DNA of 15,224 nucleotides from an uncultured Xanthobacteraceae bacterium (GTDB lineage Bacteria > Pseudomonadota > Alphaproteobacteria > Rhizobiales > Xanthobacteraceae), in assembly GCA_955652195.1 (NCBI GenBank), contig CATPBC010000338.1:1-15224 (forward strand), given 5' to 3'. The translations under genes and the position numbers were made by a program. Each line of letters begins with the position of its first letter. The stretch's first letter is position 1. This document shows, piece after piece, positions 1 to 7,499 of this stretch. Under the pieces are notes generated by a model. The model was not told the origin of the DNA, ran no database searches, and worked only from the letters and a program-made list of their open reading frames with translations.

Positions 1-193
1 CGCCAACCTTGCATCACGCTAGCGTCAAGCGGCGAAATTACTGCCGATTTTGGCGAGTGCGGGCCATTTAGGGCTGCCATCCCGGAGTGTCAAGGACGGC
101 GGCCAAGCAGGGCCCGCCCGCCGCGGCATCGGCTTGTTCCGGCGCGGCAACACCGGTAAACCCTGCGCCACGGCACTTGAGCTGGGGCGCGCA

Positions 194-484
194 ATGATCG
201 AGCTTCTCCAATTCATCTCTTATCTGCTCACTATTTATGTCTACATCGTCATCGCGATGGCGATCTTGAGCTGGCTGATCGCGTTCAACGTGGTCAACAC
301 GCGCAATCAGATCGTGCACATGATCGCCGAGCTGCTCTATCGATTGACCGAGCCGGCGCTGCGTCCAATCCGCAACGTTCTGCCGAACATGGGCGGCATC
401 GACATTTCGCCGATCATTTTATTTCTCATCATTTTATTTATTCAATCGGTCATTCTGCCCAACATTGCCAAACTGTTCATCTAA
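194..484 (+). CDS. yggT: YggT family integral membrane protein
   Basis: Small inner-membrane protein of the YggT family (96 residues, normal for alphaproteobacteria). Two hydrophobic segments are visible, residues about 4-29 and 68-92. Between them lies the family signature, [17 protein letters not shown] at 52-68, followed by IDISPI entering the second helix. The family is linked in other bacteria to osmotic or cell-division-related membrane functions, but no biochemical activity is settled. I chose the ATG at 194 because the family starts just before the first helix. The frame stays open upstream to 50 but only through low-complexity, non-family sequence. The Shine-Dalgarno is weak (GGGG around 184). 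It is first in a run with the DUF167 gene (31 bases downstream) and folD, an arrangement I recall from related genomes. The preceding 193 bases show no gene I can support. Confidence 0.9.
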   Translation: MIELLQFISYLLTIYVYIVIAMAILSWLIAFNVVNTRNQIVHMIAELLYRLTEPALRPIRNVLPNMGGIDISPIILFLIILFIQSVILPNIAKLFI

Positions 485-515
485 GAGTCGATCCTGACGT
501 CATGGCTTCAACGCC

Positions 516-899
516 ATGTTAAAGAGACCATCGTCGAAGCCATGGTCGAGACCTTCTTCGAGACCATGGATGCGCGTGGCGGACGGGATCGTGCTCGATG
601 TGCGCCTGACGCCGCGCAGCGCGCGCGACGCGATCGAGGGCATCGAGTGCCGCGCTGACGGACGGACCGTGCTCAAGGTAAGAGTGCGCGCGGCCCCGGT
701 GGAAGGCGAAGCCAACGACGCGCTGCGGCGGCTCATCGCCAAAGCGCTTGGCATTGCGCCGCGGCAGGTCGAGCTTGCAGCGGGCGCGGCCGCGCGCCTC
801 AAGCGGCTGCAAATTGCGGGCGACGCGCAGATGCTCGACGCAATGCTTGAGCGCTTGTTGAAGGGAACGGCAGAGTGCCAAAATGAGCGCCAAAATTAG
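516..899 (+). CDS. DUF167 (YggU-like) family protein
   Basis: Small soluble protein of the DUF167/YggU family, function unknown. The conserved core is visible: ADGIVLDVRLTPRSARD near residues 22-38, VRAAPVEGEANDAL at 57-70, and a C-terminal GAAARLKRLQI at 90-100. The start is uncertain. From the ATG at 516 the product is 127 residues; from the ATG at 570 it is 109, closer to the usual family length of about 100. The extra 18 residues come from an imperfect 24-base tandem duplication (525-548 and 549-572) that encodes RPSSKPWS then RPSSRPWM. Related proteins often have a PW pair just before the core, so the second unit looks like the original N-terminus. Neither start has a good ribosome binding site. 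The 3' end overlaps folD by 17 bases, suggesting translational coupling. Confidence 0.85.
   Translation: MLKRPSSKPWSRPSSRPWMRVADGIVLDVRLTPRSARDAIEGIECRADGRTVLKVRVRAAPVEGEANDALRRLIAKALGIAPRQVELAAGAAARLKRLQIAGDAQMLDAMLERLLKGTAECQNERQN
525..572 (+). repeat. 24-bp imperfect tandem duplication at the DUF167 start
   Basis: Units 525-548 and 549-572 match at 18 of 24 positions. Both begin AGACC and carry CCATGG near the end. The duplication is in frame (8 codons) and adds a second copy of the RPSS(K/R)PW peptide. It also creates an inverted repeat, CCATGGTC (540-547) against GACCATGG (562-569), ending one base before the alternative start codon at 570. Confidence 0.75.
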
Positions 900-1776
900 C
901 GCCAAGATCATCGACGGCAAGGCGATCGCTGCCGATCTGCGCGCCGCCGTCAAAGCCGAGACGCAGCTTTTGACGGCCGCGCACGACATCGTGCCGGGGC
1001 TTGCGGTCGTGCTGCTCGGCGACGATCCGGCGAGTAGATCCTATGTCACGAGCAAATCCCGCGCCGTGCTCGAAGTGGGTATGCGCCCGTTCGACCATCA
1101 CTTGCCGGCCGATGTGAATGAGGCTGAACTGCTCGCGCTGGTGCAAAAGCTCAATGCCGATCCGGCGGTGCACGGCATTCTGGTGCAGGCGCCGCTGCCG
1201 CCGCAGATCAGCACCAACCGTATTGTGGCCAGCATCGATCCGGCCAAGGACGTCGACGGCTTTCATCCGCTCAATGCCGGCCGGCTTGTCAGCGGCTTGC
1301 CAGCGCTCGCACCTTGCACTCCGATCGCCTGCATCAAGCTGATCAAGACAGTCCGCACCTCGCTCGCCGGCTGCGACGCGCTGATGGTGGGACGCTCGCA
1401 TATTGTCGGCAATCCGCTGGCCCAGCTCCTTCTCAAGGAAAATGCGACGGTGACGATCGCGCATACCCGCACGCGCGATCTGCCAGCCTATTGCCGCCGA
1501 GCCGAAATTCTCTGCGTCGCCATCGGTCACGCCGAATTCATTCGCGGCGACTGGATCAAGCCGGGCGCCACTGTGATCGATATCGGCATCAACCGCGTGG
1601 ACGCCGGCGGCAAATCGCGCATTGTCGGCGACGTGAACTTTGCCGAAGCGCTCAATGTGGCCGGCGCGGTGACGCCGGTGCCTGGCGGCGTCGGGCCAAT
1701 GACGATTGCCTGCCTTCTGGTCAATACGCTGCGCGCCGCTTGCATGCAGGCCGGCTTGCCGGCGCCGGAGATCTGA
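883..1776 (+). CDS. folD: Bifunctional methylenetetrahydrofolate dehydrogenase / methenyltetrahydrofolate cyclohydrolase
   Basis: FolD interconverts 5,10-methylene-THF, 5,10-methenyl-THF and 10-formyl-THF with NADP in the cytosol, feeding purine and formyl-methionine synthesis. At 297 residues it has normal family length. Visible signatures: the catalytic Y54-x3-K58 pair in SYVTSK; VQAPLP at 101-106; KDVDGFHP at 122-129 with D125 in the folate site; PCTP at 144-147; the Rossmann segment GRSHIVGNP at 170-178; and the C-terminal PVPGGVGPMT. The Asn at 177 replaces the Lys (or Arg) usual in GRSxIVGKP, a mild oddity next to the cofactor site. It starts inside the 3' end of the DUF167 gene (ATG 883, 17-base overlap). 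Its stop is only two bases from the stop of the convergent GNAT gene, so the two transcripts probably run into each other. Confidence 0.97.
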   Translation: MSAKISAKIIDGKAIAADLRAAVKAETQLLTAAHDIVPGLAVVLLGDDPASRSYVTSKSRAVLEVGMRPFDHHLPADVNEAELLALVQKLNADPAVHGILVQAPLPPQISTNRIVASIDPAKDVDGFHPLNAGRLVSGLPALAPCTPIACIKLIKTVRTSLAGCDALMVGRSHIVGNPLAQLLLKENATVTIAHTRTRDLPAYCRRAEILCVAIGHAEFIRGDWIKPGATVIDIGINRVDAGGKSRIVGDVNFAEALNVAGAVTPVPGGVGPMTIACLLVNTLRAACMQAGLPAPEI

Positions 1777-1778
1777 TC

Positions 1779-2288
1779 TTAGCTATTCCAGCCGAAGGCC
1801 ACTTTGTCGAGCACGCGGGCACCGAATTTTTCCGAAGACCGCGCCACCGCCTTGCCGCCGAGCGCGCGATAGAACTCGACCGCATTCTCGTTCTCCGAGA
1901 GCGCCCACACGATCAGCGATTTCAGCGCGCTCTGCGCCAGATCGCGCCGCGCCGCCGTGAACAAGCGCCGGCCGAAGCCCAAGCCCTGGAATTCTGGCCG
2001 CAGATAAAGTTCGTAGATTTCGCCGTCGTAATAGAGGCTGCGCGCCCGGTTGCGCCCGTAATTGGCATAGCCCGCGATCTTGTCGCCGAATTGAAGGAGC
2101 GCAATGCGGCTGCCCTTGCGAATCGCGCTTTCCCACCACGCCGGACCGCGCCGATTGATGAGCCGGCGCAGCTCGGCGCCCGGGATAATTCCCTGATAGG
2201 CGGTCCGCCATGCCTCATCGTGCGCCTCCGCAACCGTGGCGGCATCGCTCGCCCGGGCGCGGCGGATTTCGATAAGGACGGTGCTCAT
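1779..2288 (-). CDS. GNAT family N-acetyltransferase
   Basis: Predicted cytosolic acetyl-CoA-dependent N-acyltransferase of 169 residues, typical for a single GNAT domain. The N-terminal IEIRRARASDAATVAEAHDEAWRTAY is a standard GNAT opening (read in two parts: beta strand about 6-10, then the helix). Motif A is visible as YELYLRPEFQGLGFGRRL, with the acetyl-CoA pyrophosphate loop Q101-G-L-G-F-G106. The motif B region NAVEFYRALGG (135-145) carries the usual FY pair. The substrate cannot be read from sequence; N-terminal peptide, antibiotic or small-amine acetylation are all possible. The start at 2288 lies in a 14-bp tandem duplication that also places an out-of-frame ATG 14 bases upstream. 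No clear Shine-Dalgarno or promoter is seen. It converges on folD with two bases between stops. Confidence 0.9.
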   Translation of the reverse strand: MSTVLIEIRRARASDAATVAEAHDEAWRTAYQGIIPGAELRRLINRRGPAWWESAIRKGSRIALLQFGDKIAGYANYGRNRARSLYYDGEIYELYLRPEFQGLGFGRRLFTAARRDLAQSALKSLIVWALSENENAVEFYRALGGKAVARSSEKFGARVLDKVAFGWNS

Positions 2289-2307
2289 GATGCGGTGCTC
2301 ATGACGC
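2280..2307. repeat. 14-bp tandem duplication over the GNAT start codon
   Basis: Units 2280-2293 and 2294-2307 (GGTGCTCATGATGC / GGTGCTCATGACGC on the plus strand) differ at one position. Each holds a copy of the minus-strand start ATGAGCACC. The upstream copy is out of frame and meets a TGA after five codons, so it gives a five-residue leader-like open frame overlapping the real start. Confidence 0.8.
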
Positions 2308-2632
2308 GGTCTCGACGTTATCGACCCGAGGAGTAGTCTTAGCGCTCGTCCCCGGCCGAGCTCATCGGTGCGATCAAAGCAAGCAAGATGGCGGCCTGCA
2401 AGACTTCACCTTCCATTTCACCACATCGATTATTACCGGAAAGAAATGGAGCCTGCCAGAATTGCAAACAGGAAAATGCGCTTCTGCCGCGCAATCCGCG
2501 ACGGCTGTTGCAATCCCGTCACGGTTGGGGACTTTTTGCCGCGCTCGCGCGCCACGCGCGGTTATTTATGACAAGATGCGCCTCGAATCATAGCCGCCGA
2601 GGCGGCGCGTGAGGAAAGCAACGCGGGCACGC
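2289..2632. other. Intergenic region between GNAT gene and typA 3' end
   Basis: These 344 bases hold no gene I can support. Two open frames on the plus strand (about 67 and 74 codons) have no family features and no good ribosome binding site. Two short GC hairpins are present: CGCGCG-CCA-CGCGCG (2546-2560) followed by GTTATTTATG, and GCCGCC/GGCGGC (2593-2606), 27 bases behind the typA stop. Neither is followed by a real T-run on the appropriate strand. Both typA (end) and the GNAT gene (start) face this region on the minus strand, so it should contain a typA transcript end and a GNAT promoter, but I could not place either. Confidence 0.5.
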
Positions 2633-4459
2633 TTAGACGCGCTCGGCTTCTTTGCGCCGCTCGTCGCGTTTACGCTCGTTTGGATCGAGCAGCTTCTTGC
2701 GCAGCCGTATCGATTTTGGCGTCACTTCGACGAGCTCATCGTCCTCGATATAGGCCAGGGCCTTCTCCAGCGTCATGCGAATCGGCGGCGTAAGCCTTAT
2801 CGCTTCGTCTTTGGAATGGGTGCGGATATTGGTGAGCTTCTTGCCCTTGAGCACGTTGACCTCAAGGTCATTGCCGCGGGTATGCTCGCCGACGATCATG
2901 CCGCGATAAACTTTCCAGCCCGGCTCGATCATCATCGGGCCGCGGTCTTCGAGATTCCACATGGCATAGGCGACGGCCTCGCCTTGATCGGTTGAGATCA
3001 ATACGCCATTGCGGCGGCCGGCGATTTCACCGCGATGCGAGCCATAGGCATGAAACAGCCGGTTCATGACGGCGGTGCCCCGCGTATCGGTCAGTAGTTC
3101 GCCGTGGTAGCCGATCAGCCCGCGCGTCGGCGCGTAGAAGATCAGCCGCACCCGTCCGCCGCCGGATGGGCGCATCTCGATCATCTCGCCCTTGCGCTCG
3201 GCAAGTTTCTGCACGACGACGCCGGCGTGCTGTTCGTCGACGTCGATGACGACTTCTTCGATCGGTTCGAGGAGCTCGCCCGTCAGGCCATGCCGAAACA
3301 GCACCTTCGGCCGCGACATCGAAAGCTCGAAGCCTTCGCGCCGCATGGTCTCGATCAGAATGCCAAGCTGCAATTCGCCGCGGCCGGCGACCTCCATTGA
3401 ATCTTTTTCGTTGGATTCCGAGATGCGTAGCGCCACATTGCCCTCGGCCTCGCGCAACAGCCGCTCGCGGATCACCCGGCTTTGCACCTTGTCGCCCTCG
3501 GTGCCGGCGAGCGGCGAATCGTTGATGCGGAATGTCATCGTCAGCGTCGGCGGATCCATCGGCTGCGCCGGCAATGGCTCGGTTACTTCGGGCGCGCACA
3601 GCGTGTGCGAAACGGTAGCCTCGGGCAGGCCGGCGATCGCGACGATGTCGCCGGCGAAGCCTTCCTCGATCGATGCGCGCTCGAGTCCGCGGAAGGCGAG
3701 CACCTTGGTGACGCGGCCTTCTTCGATCAGAGCGCCGTTGGGATCGAGAACCTTCACGGTTTGATTGGCCCTCACCGAGCCGGCGCTGATTCGGCCGGTG
3801 ACAACGCGGCCGAGATAGGAATTGGCCTCCAATATCGTGCCCAGCATGCGGAACGGGCCGTCCTCGACCCCCGGCGGCGCGACATGGCGGATCACCAGAT
3901 CGAACAGCGGCGCCATGCCTTTATCCTTGGGTCCGGCGGGGTCGGCGGCCATCCAGCCCTGTTTGGCCGAACCGTAGAGAATGGGGAAATCGAGCTGCTC
4001 CTCGCTGGCGTCCAGCGCGGCAAACAAATCAAACACGGCATTCGCCACCTCGGTCGGGCGCGCGTCCGAGCGGTCAACCTTGTTAATGACGACGATCGGC
4101 TTGAGCCCCATCTTCAGCGCCTTGGAAACCACGAATTTGGTCTGCGGCAGCGGTCCCTCGGCGGCATCGACCAGCACCAGCGCGCCGTCGACCATATTGA
4201 GGATGCGCTCGACCTCGCCGCCGAAATCGGCATGGCCCGGCGTATCGACGATATTGATGCGAGTATTCCGCCACACCAGCGAGGTCGCCTTCGCCAGAAT
4301 CGTGATGCCGCGCTCGCGCTCGAGATCGTTGGAATCGAGCGCGCGCTCGATCACGCGCTGGTTCTCGCGGAACGAGCCCGATTGCTGCAACAGCCGGTCG
4401 ACCAGCGTCGTCTTGCCATGGTCGACGTGGGCGATAATGGCGATGTTGCGCAGGTCCAT
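2633..4459 (-). CDS. typA: Translational GTPase TypA/BipA
   Basis: BipA/TypA is a ribosome-binding translational GTPase related to EF-G and LepA that supports ribosome assembly and growth under stress or cold. The 608-residue length is normal. All G motifs are intact: G1 AHVDHGKT (10-17), G2 RGIT (50-53), G3 DTPGH (72-76), G4 NKVD (126-129) and G5 GSAK (163-166). The beta-barrel domain, the EF-G-like domains (YLGRVVTGRISAGS region onward) and the BipA-specific C-terminus, including GRVRLIFYAPTRGLIGYHGE and a basic tail ending in RKEAERV, follow in order. The ATG at 4459 puts the G1 motif at the family position, although there is no obvious Shine-Dalgarno (CCCCCA precedes it). Upstream on the same strand is a UUCG-loop hairpin (4499-4516) that probably separates it from the TAXI gene. 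Confidence 0.98.
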   Translation of the reverse strand: MDLRNIAIIAHVDHGKTTLVDRLLQQSGSFRENQRVIERALDSNDLERERGITILAKATSLVWRNTRINIVDTPGHADFGGEVERILNMVDGALVLVDAAEGPLPQTKFVVSKALKMGLKPIVVINKVDRSDARPTEVANAVFDLFAALDASEEQLDFPILYGSAKQGWMAADPAGPKDKGMAPLFDLVIRHVAPPGVEDGPFRMLGTILEANSYLGRVVTGRISAGSVRANQTVKVLDPNGALIEEGRVTKVLAFRGLERASIEEGFAGDIVAIAGLPEATVSHTLCAPEVTEPLPAQPMDPPTLTMTFRINDSPLAGTEGDKVQSRVIRERLLREAEGNVALRISESNEKDSMEVAGRGELQLGILIETMRREGFELSMSRPKVLFRHGLTGELLEPIEEVVIDVDEQHAGVVVQKLAERKGEMIEMRPSGGGRVRLIFYAPTRGLIGYHGELLTDTRGTAVMNRLFHAYGSHRGEIAGRRNGVLISTDQGEAVAYAMWNLEDRGPMMIEPGWKVYRGMIVGEHTRGNDLEVNVLKGKKLTNIRTHSKDEAIRLTPPIRMTLEKALAYIEDDELVEVTPKSIRLRKKLLDPNERKRDERRKEAERV

Positions 4460-4490
4460 TGGGGGCTTTGTGAAAACGGGCGAATCCTGG

Positions 4491-4516
4491 AAAATTCACG
4501 GGCCCCGAAGGGCCCG
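4491..4516 (-). terminator. UUCG-tetraloop hairpin between the TAXI gene and typA
   Basis: Read on the minus strand: CGGGCCC, loop TTCG, GGGCCCG (4516 down to 4499), then TGAATTTTCC. The 7-bp perfect GC stem is closed by a C(UUCG)G tetraloop, an exceptionally stable loop type. The short U-rich tail is imperfect, so termination may be partial. It lies 82 bases after the TAXI stop and 40 bases before the typA start, so it is either the TAXI terminator or a leader hairpin of typA. Confidence 0.55.
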
Positions 4517-4597
4517 CGATTCGCATGCGGTATATAGGCATAAATGGCGCCGAGGCAATCGCCGCCTCCATGCGGAGACGCCTACGCGGCAGAAAAG

Positions 4598-6139
4598 CTA
4601 AGCAGCAGCGGCGTTGCCGGCGGGCTTGGCGGCGCTACCGGCCGGCTCGGCGCCGGCGTCCCCGGTCAATCTATCCGCGCGATCGAGTATGGCGGTGCGC
4701 CGCGCGGCGATCGCGAAGCGAAGCTGATCGAGCGCGAAGGCAAACGACATGCGCACGGTCTCGTCGAATTCCTCATGCTCACCCTGATGGACGATTGCGA
4801 TCACGAGATTGTCCGCTTCGACCTGAAGCTGTTCGAGCGTTGCCAAGCTCTGCGCTGCATGCGCCTTGCGAACGAGATCGAGCACGCGTTGCAATAGCCG
4901 CAGCCGCCGCGTGCGCTTGTCCCGGCGCAGATAGCCCGCCATGCCGGCAAGGGCCGATCCGAATACCGGAAAGATCAGCATGCCGTAGAAGATATCGTCG
5001 CCGTATTTGTCGAAGAACGATTGCTGACTGTCGTTCAGATAGGCGAGCGCACCTGAATGCGCGACCACATCGGCATCCTTGTCGGTCGAGGGCGCCGCAA
5101 TCTTGATCTCGCCTGGCACCGCGGCGGCAAGCGCTTGGCGGGAGGTAAAGATAAGCTTCGCCAGCGCGGCGATGACGGAATCGCTGTATGATTTCCGCGC
5201 CACCAGATATTCGGCAAAGCTGAGACTCTTGAGACTGTCGTCGGGCGTCGGCGGAGTGCCGCCGAAAGTGCCGGCGTCGATGTCGATCGATTCGAACACG
5301 GGATTGCGCTTGGCGATGCCATCGGCCTGATCTATCTCAACAAAACTTGGCGCTTCGCCGTTTCGACTGGCCGCCTTGACCGCGTCGGAAATGGCCGCGC
5401 CGGTGGCCGCGCCGGCAACGAACAGCACATCGACCTGATTGTTCTTGACTGCGTCGACAATGTTGTTGGGTTCGATTTCCGACACGTTCACCTTGGCGAT
5501 CGGCACGCCGTAATGATCGAGTACGGCGCGCAGCAGATCAGGCGTCGCCTCGTTGCCGGTCACGATTCCGACGCGGTGGCCGGCAAGCTGATCGATCTTT
5601 TCGATCTTGCCGGACTTCTTCTTTCCCTTCTTTGCCGATCCGGATGGCGGAACGATCAGCGCCATTACGTTTTGCCGCAGGATGGCGACCACCGGCCATT
5701 TCAGCGAGCTGTCGGCCGTGCTTGGCAGAATGGCGAGATCGGCCTTACCGTCTCTGATCGCGTTAGCGGCGTCTTGCGAGCTGGCGACGGGCACGAATTT
5801 CAAGTGAAGATTGCGATGGCTCTGGGCGATCTGGTCGGATAGGGCCTGGACGAACTTTGCGTCGGTCGGTCCCGCCGCAATCCGCACACGCTCCGCCTCG
5901 GTGCTGATGTAGAAGCCGACCCAGACGAGGCCGACCACGATCGCCGTACCGAGAATGGCGAGCAGCCAAGTGTGGCGCACAATCATTCGCACCCGGCTGC
6001 GCATAATATGTTCAAGCGACTCGATACTCATAATTCGATCCGCCGATTGGGCGCTGGCGGCCCTTGCTGCACCCGATCGCTGCCGGAACAGCCACAATTT
6101 CATGGCGAGAGGGATACGGTTCGGTGTTCCGGGCGACAT
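4598..6139 (-). CDS. Membrane-anchored TAXI family TRAP-type solute-binding protein
   Basis: Resembles TAXI-type TRAP transporter solute receptors, which bind small organic acids outside the inner membrane. Numbering from a GTG at 6154, a membrane segment lies at about 62-82 (WLLAILGTAIVVGLVWVGF). A periplasmic binding domain follows, with RIAAGPTDAKF and a DLAILPS motif near 139-145. A second membrane segment is at 389-409 and a basic, helical cytosolic tail of about 100 residues ends in an Ala/Pro-rich stretch. A Lys-rich insert (AKKGKKKSGKIEK, 174-186) interrupts the binding domain. Classical TAXI proteins are secreted with a cleaved signal and encoded beside DctQ/DctM permease genes. None is nearby, so this may sense rather than transport; that is inference. 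The start is uncertain: ATG 6139 is used here, GTG 6154 and ATG 6031 are alternatives, the last with a GGCGGA seven bases upstream. Confidence 0.85.
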   Translation of the reverse strand: MSPGTPNRIPLAMKLWLFRQRSGAARAASAQSADRIMSIESLEHIMRSRVRMIVRHTWLLAILGTAIVVGLVWVGFYISTEAERVRIAAGPTDAKFVQALSDQIAQSHRNLHLKFVPVASSQDAANAIRDGKADLAILPSTADSSLKWPVVAILRQNVMALIVPPSGSAKKGKKKSGKIEKIDQLAGHRVGIVTGNEATPDLLRAVLDHYGVPIAKVNVSEIEPNNIVDAVKNNQVDVLFVAGAATGAAISDAVKAASRNGEAPSFVEIDQADGIAKRNPVFESIDIDAGTFGGTPPTPDDSLKSLSFAEYLVARKSYSDSVIAALAKLIFTSRQALAAAVPGEIKIAAPSTDKDADVVAHSGALAYLNDSQQSFFDKYGDDIFYGMLIFPVFGSALAGMAGYLRRDKRTRRLRLLQRVLDLVRKAHAAQSLATLEQLQVEADNLVIAIVHQGEHEEFDETVRMSFAFALDQLRFAIAARRTAILDRADRLTGDAGAEPAGSAAKPAGNAAAA

Positions 6140-6284
6140 ACTTAATTCTATCACGGCTGCGCCGGTTTGAGGCGATACTGCAAATCTGCTCTGCCATCGT
6201 GGCCGGTCCGTTGGTTAACACTGCGCCGCAGATTTCAAAGCCTAAAGCCCGCTTGAGGTTACGAAAATTCCCGCCGCAGCACGA

Positions 6285-7403
6285 TCAGGCTCCGGCCGGC
6301 CGGCTCCATGGCCCAAACCGTAAGCCGCCGGGCATCGCGCGGTGCACCATCAGCATTTCGCCGATGGTGGCCGAGGTCACGAGCCCGATCAGGCGCTGCG
6401 ATGCATCGACAATTCCGACGGCGGGCGCCGATTTTTGCTGCAAGAGACGAAAAGCTTCATCGAGGCAGTGGCGGTGCCCGAGCGTGAGTATTTGTCCGGT
6501 CATGACGTCGCCAACTTTGGCGTCGGGGCCGCGCTCCTTGAGCGCCCGGATGATATCGTTGCGCGCTAAGAGACCGACCGGACGGCCGAGCCCGTCCACC
6601 ACCGGGAACTCGCCCTGGGTGGTGCGCAGCAGCGTCTCCACCGCGGCATCGACATGCTCATCGGGTGTCAGCGTGAGGAATTCGGTCATCATCGCCGCAG
6701 TCACCGGCACGCCTTGCGAAATGGCGCGGATCGCAACCAGATGCGCCTCCGCCGCGGCGGCAAGATAAACGAAAACGGCGATGAAGATCAGCAACGGATC
6801 GCCGAACAGGCCGATAAAGCCGAGGACGAACGCGACCGCCTGTCCGACCGAGGCTGCGATTTCGGTGGCGCGGACATAACCGAACCGCGTCGCCAATAAC
6901 GCGCGGAGCACGCGGCCGCCGTCCATCGGAAAGGCCGGGATCAAATTGAATAGCGCGAGAAACACGTTCACAGCGGCGAGCCGTTCGACGAGGCCGATTT
7001 TGTTGCTTTCGATCGAGCCGAGATGGCTTGGGTCGAGACTGGCGCCACCGATCACGACCAGCACGGCGGCGATCGCCACATTGACGGCCGGGCCGGCGAT
7101 GGCGATGAGGAACTCTTCGCTGGGTCGTTCGGGAATGCGCTCGAGCCGCGCCACGCCGCCGATCGGAAGCAGAATCACGTCGGGTGTCGCAACACCGAAT
7201 GCGCGCGCCGTGAAAATGTGGCCGAATTCGTGAAGCAGCACGCAAAGGAACAACAGCACCATGAACAAAAGGCCGTTCCAGGCAGCCTGCGGGCCGCCGG
7301 AAACGTAGCTGACGCCGAAGATCCAGGCGAGAAACAACAGGAATGTCACATGAATGCGGATCGCCGTCCCGGCGACCGAGCCGATGGTCAAAGACCAGCC
7401 CAT
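6285..7403 (-). CDS. Site-2 protease family protein (peptidase M50) with C-terminal CBS pair
   Basis: Predicted intramembrane zinc metalloprotease of 372 residues. The zinc motif HEFGH is at 58-62 and the third ligand D161 lies in NLIPAFPMDGGR (153-164), both in hydrophobic segments. Further membrane helices occupy roughly 18-35, 44-62, 98-120, 145-160 and 200-230. A CBS pair fills about 235-355 (VMTGQILTLGHRH belongs to the second), which in this family may sense adenine nucleotides. The architecture resembles M50-CBS proteins such as Rip3 of mycobacteria. The substrate is unknown. The frame is open to 7463, but I chose ATG 7403 because AGGAGG sits seven bases upstream; the extension would run through the palindromic element. 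The Shine-Dalgarno is duplicated in an 11-bp tandem repeat (7406-7427). Next gene on the strand is the TAXI protein, 145 bases away. Confidence 0.92.
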   Translation of the reverse strand: MGWSLTIGSVAGTAIRIHVTFLLFLAWIFGVSYVSGGPQAAWNGLLFMVLLFLCVLLHEFGHIFTARAFGVATPDVILLPIGGVARLERIPERPSEEFLIAIAGPAVNVAIAAVLVVIGGASLDPSHLGSIESNKIGLVERLAAVNVFLALFNLIPAFPMDGGRVLRALLATRFGYVRATEIAASVGQAVAFVLGFIGLFGDPLLIFIAVFVYLAAAAEAHLVAIRAISQGVPVTAAMMTEFLTLTPDEHVDAAVETLLRTTQGEFPVVDGLGRPVGLLARNDIIRALKERGPDAKVGDVMTGQILTLGHRHCLDEAFRLLQQKSAPAVGIVDASQRLIGLVTSATIGEMLMVHRAMPGGLRFGPWSRPAGA

Positions 7404-7405
7404 AG

Positions 7406-7427
7406 CGACCTCCTGACGACCTCCTAG
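7406..7427 (-). promoter_or_regulatory. Duplicated Shine-Dalgarno of the M50 protease gene
   Basis: On the minus strand GGAGGTCGTCAGGAGGTCGCT precedes the ATG in two near-identical 11-bp units (7417-7427 and 7406-7416), each with a strong GGAGG core. The proximal one is at ideal spacing and decides the start at 7403. The distal one merges with the CTAG end of the neighbouring palindromic element. Confidence 0.8.
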
Positions 7428-7499
7428 TGTCCCGATTCCGAAGTTCGCACGCTCTGTCGGCACGCTCTCATGCGAACTTCGGAATCAAAGGGACCCTAG
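7424..7499 (-). repeat. Palindromic element 1 (76 bp, long inverted repeat)
   Basis: Perfect 15-bp arms, ATTCCGAAGTTCGCA (7435-7449) and TGCGAACTTCGGAAT (7471-7485), surround a 21-base loop. Outside them are GTCCC (7429-7433) pairing with GGGAC (7490-7494), and CTAG at both ends (7424-7427, 7496-7499). Read on the minus strand it has the same plan as element 2: CTAG end, stem containing GAAGTTC, and a 21-base loop starting TGAGAG and containing CCGAC and GAGC. It directly abuts the ribosome binding site of the M50 gene. It could be a MITE-like or REP-like dispersed element; there is no coding capacity. Confidence 0.85.

Noticed and set aside
1314..2336. Plus-strand open frame of 340 codons across folD and the GNAT gene
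   Set aside because: It is Arg/Ala-rich shadow sequence out of frame with folD and antisense to the GNAT gene; no domain features.
2541..2570. CGCGCG-CCA-CGCGCG hairpin followed by GTTATTTATG as a plus-strand terminator
   Set aside because: The U-tract is broken and no plus-strand gene ends here; the alternating CG arms are easily found by chance at this GC content.
2609..2625. GAGGAAAG motif suggesting RNase P RNA
   Set aside because: The neighbouring conserved RNase P bases (AGTCCGG and the later core) are absent, and the stretch runs into the typA 3' end.
3482..4537. Plus-strand open frame of 351 codons opposite typA
   Set aside because: Antisense to a complete, conserved typA; composition is typical of GC-rich antisense frames.
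6140..6284. Promoter for the TAXI gene (TAGAAT near 6146 on the minus strand)
   Set aside because: No matching -35, and the implied transcription start would fall on the chosen start codon.
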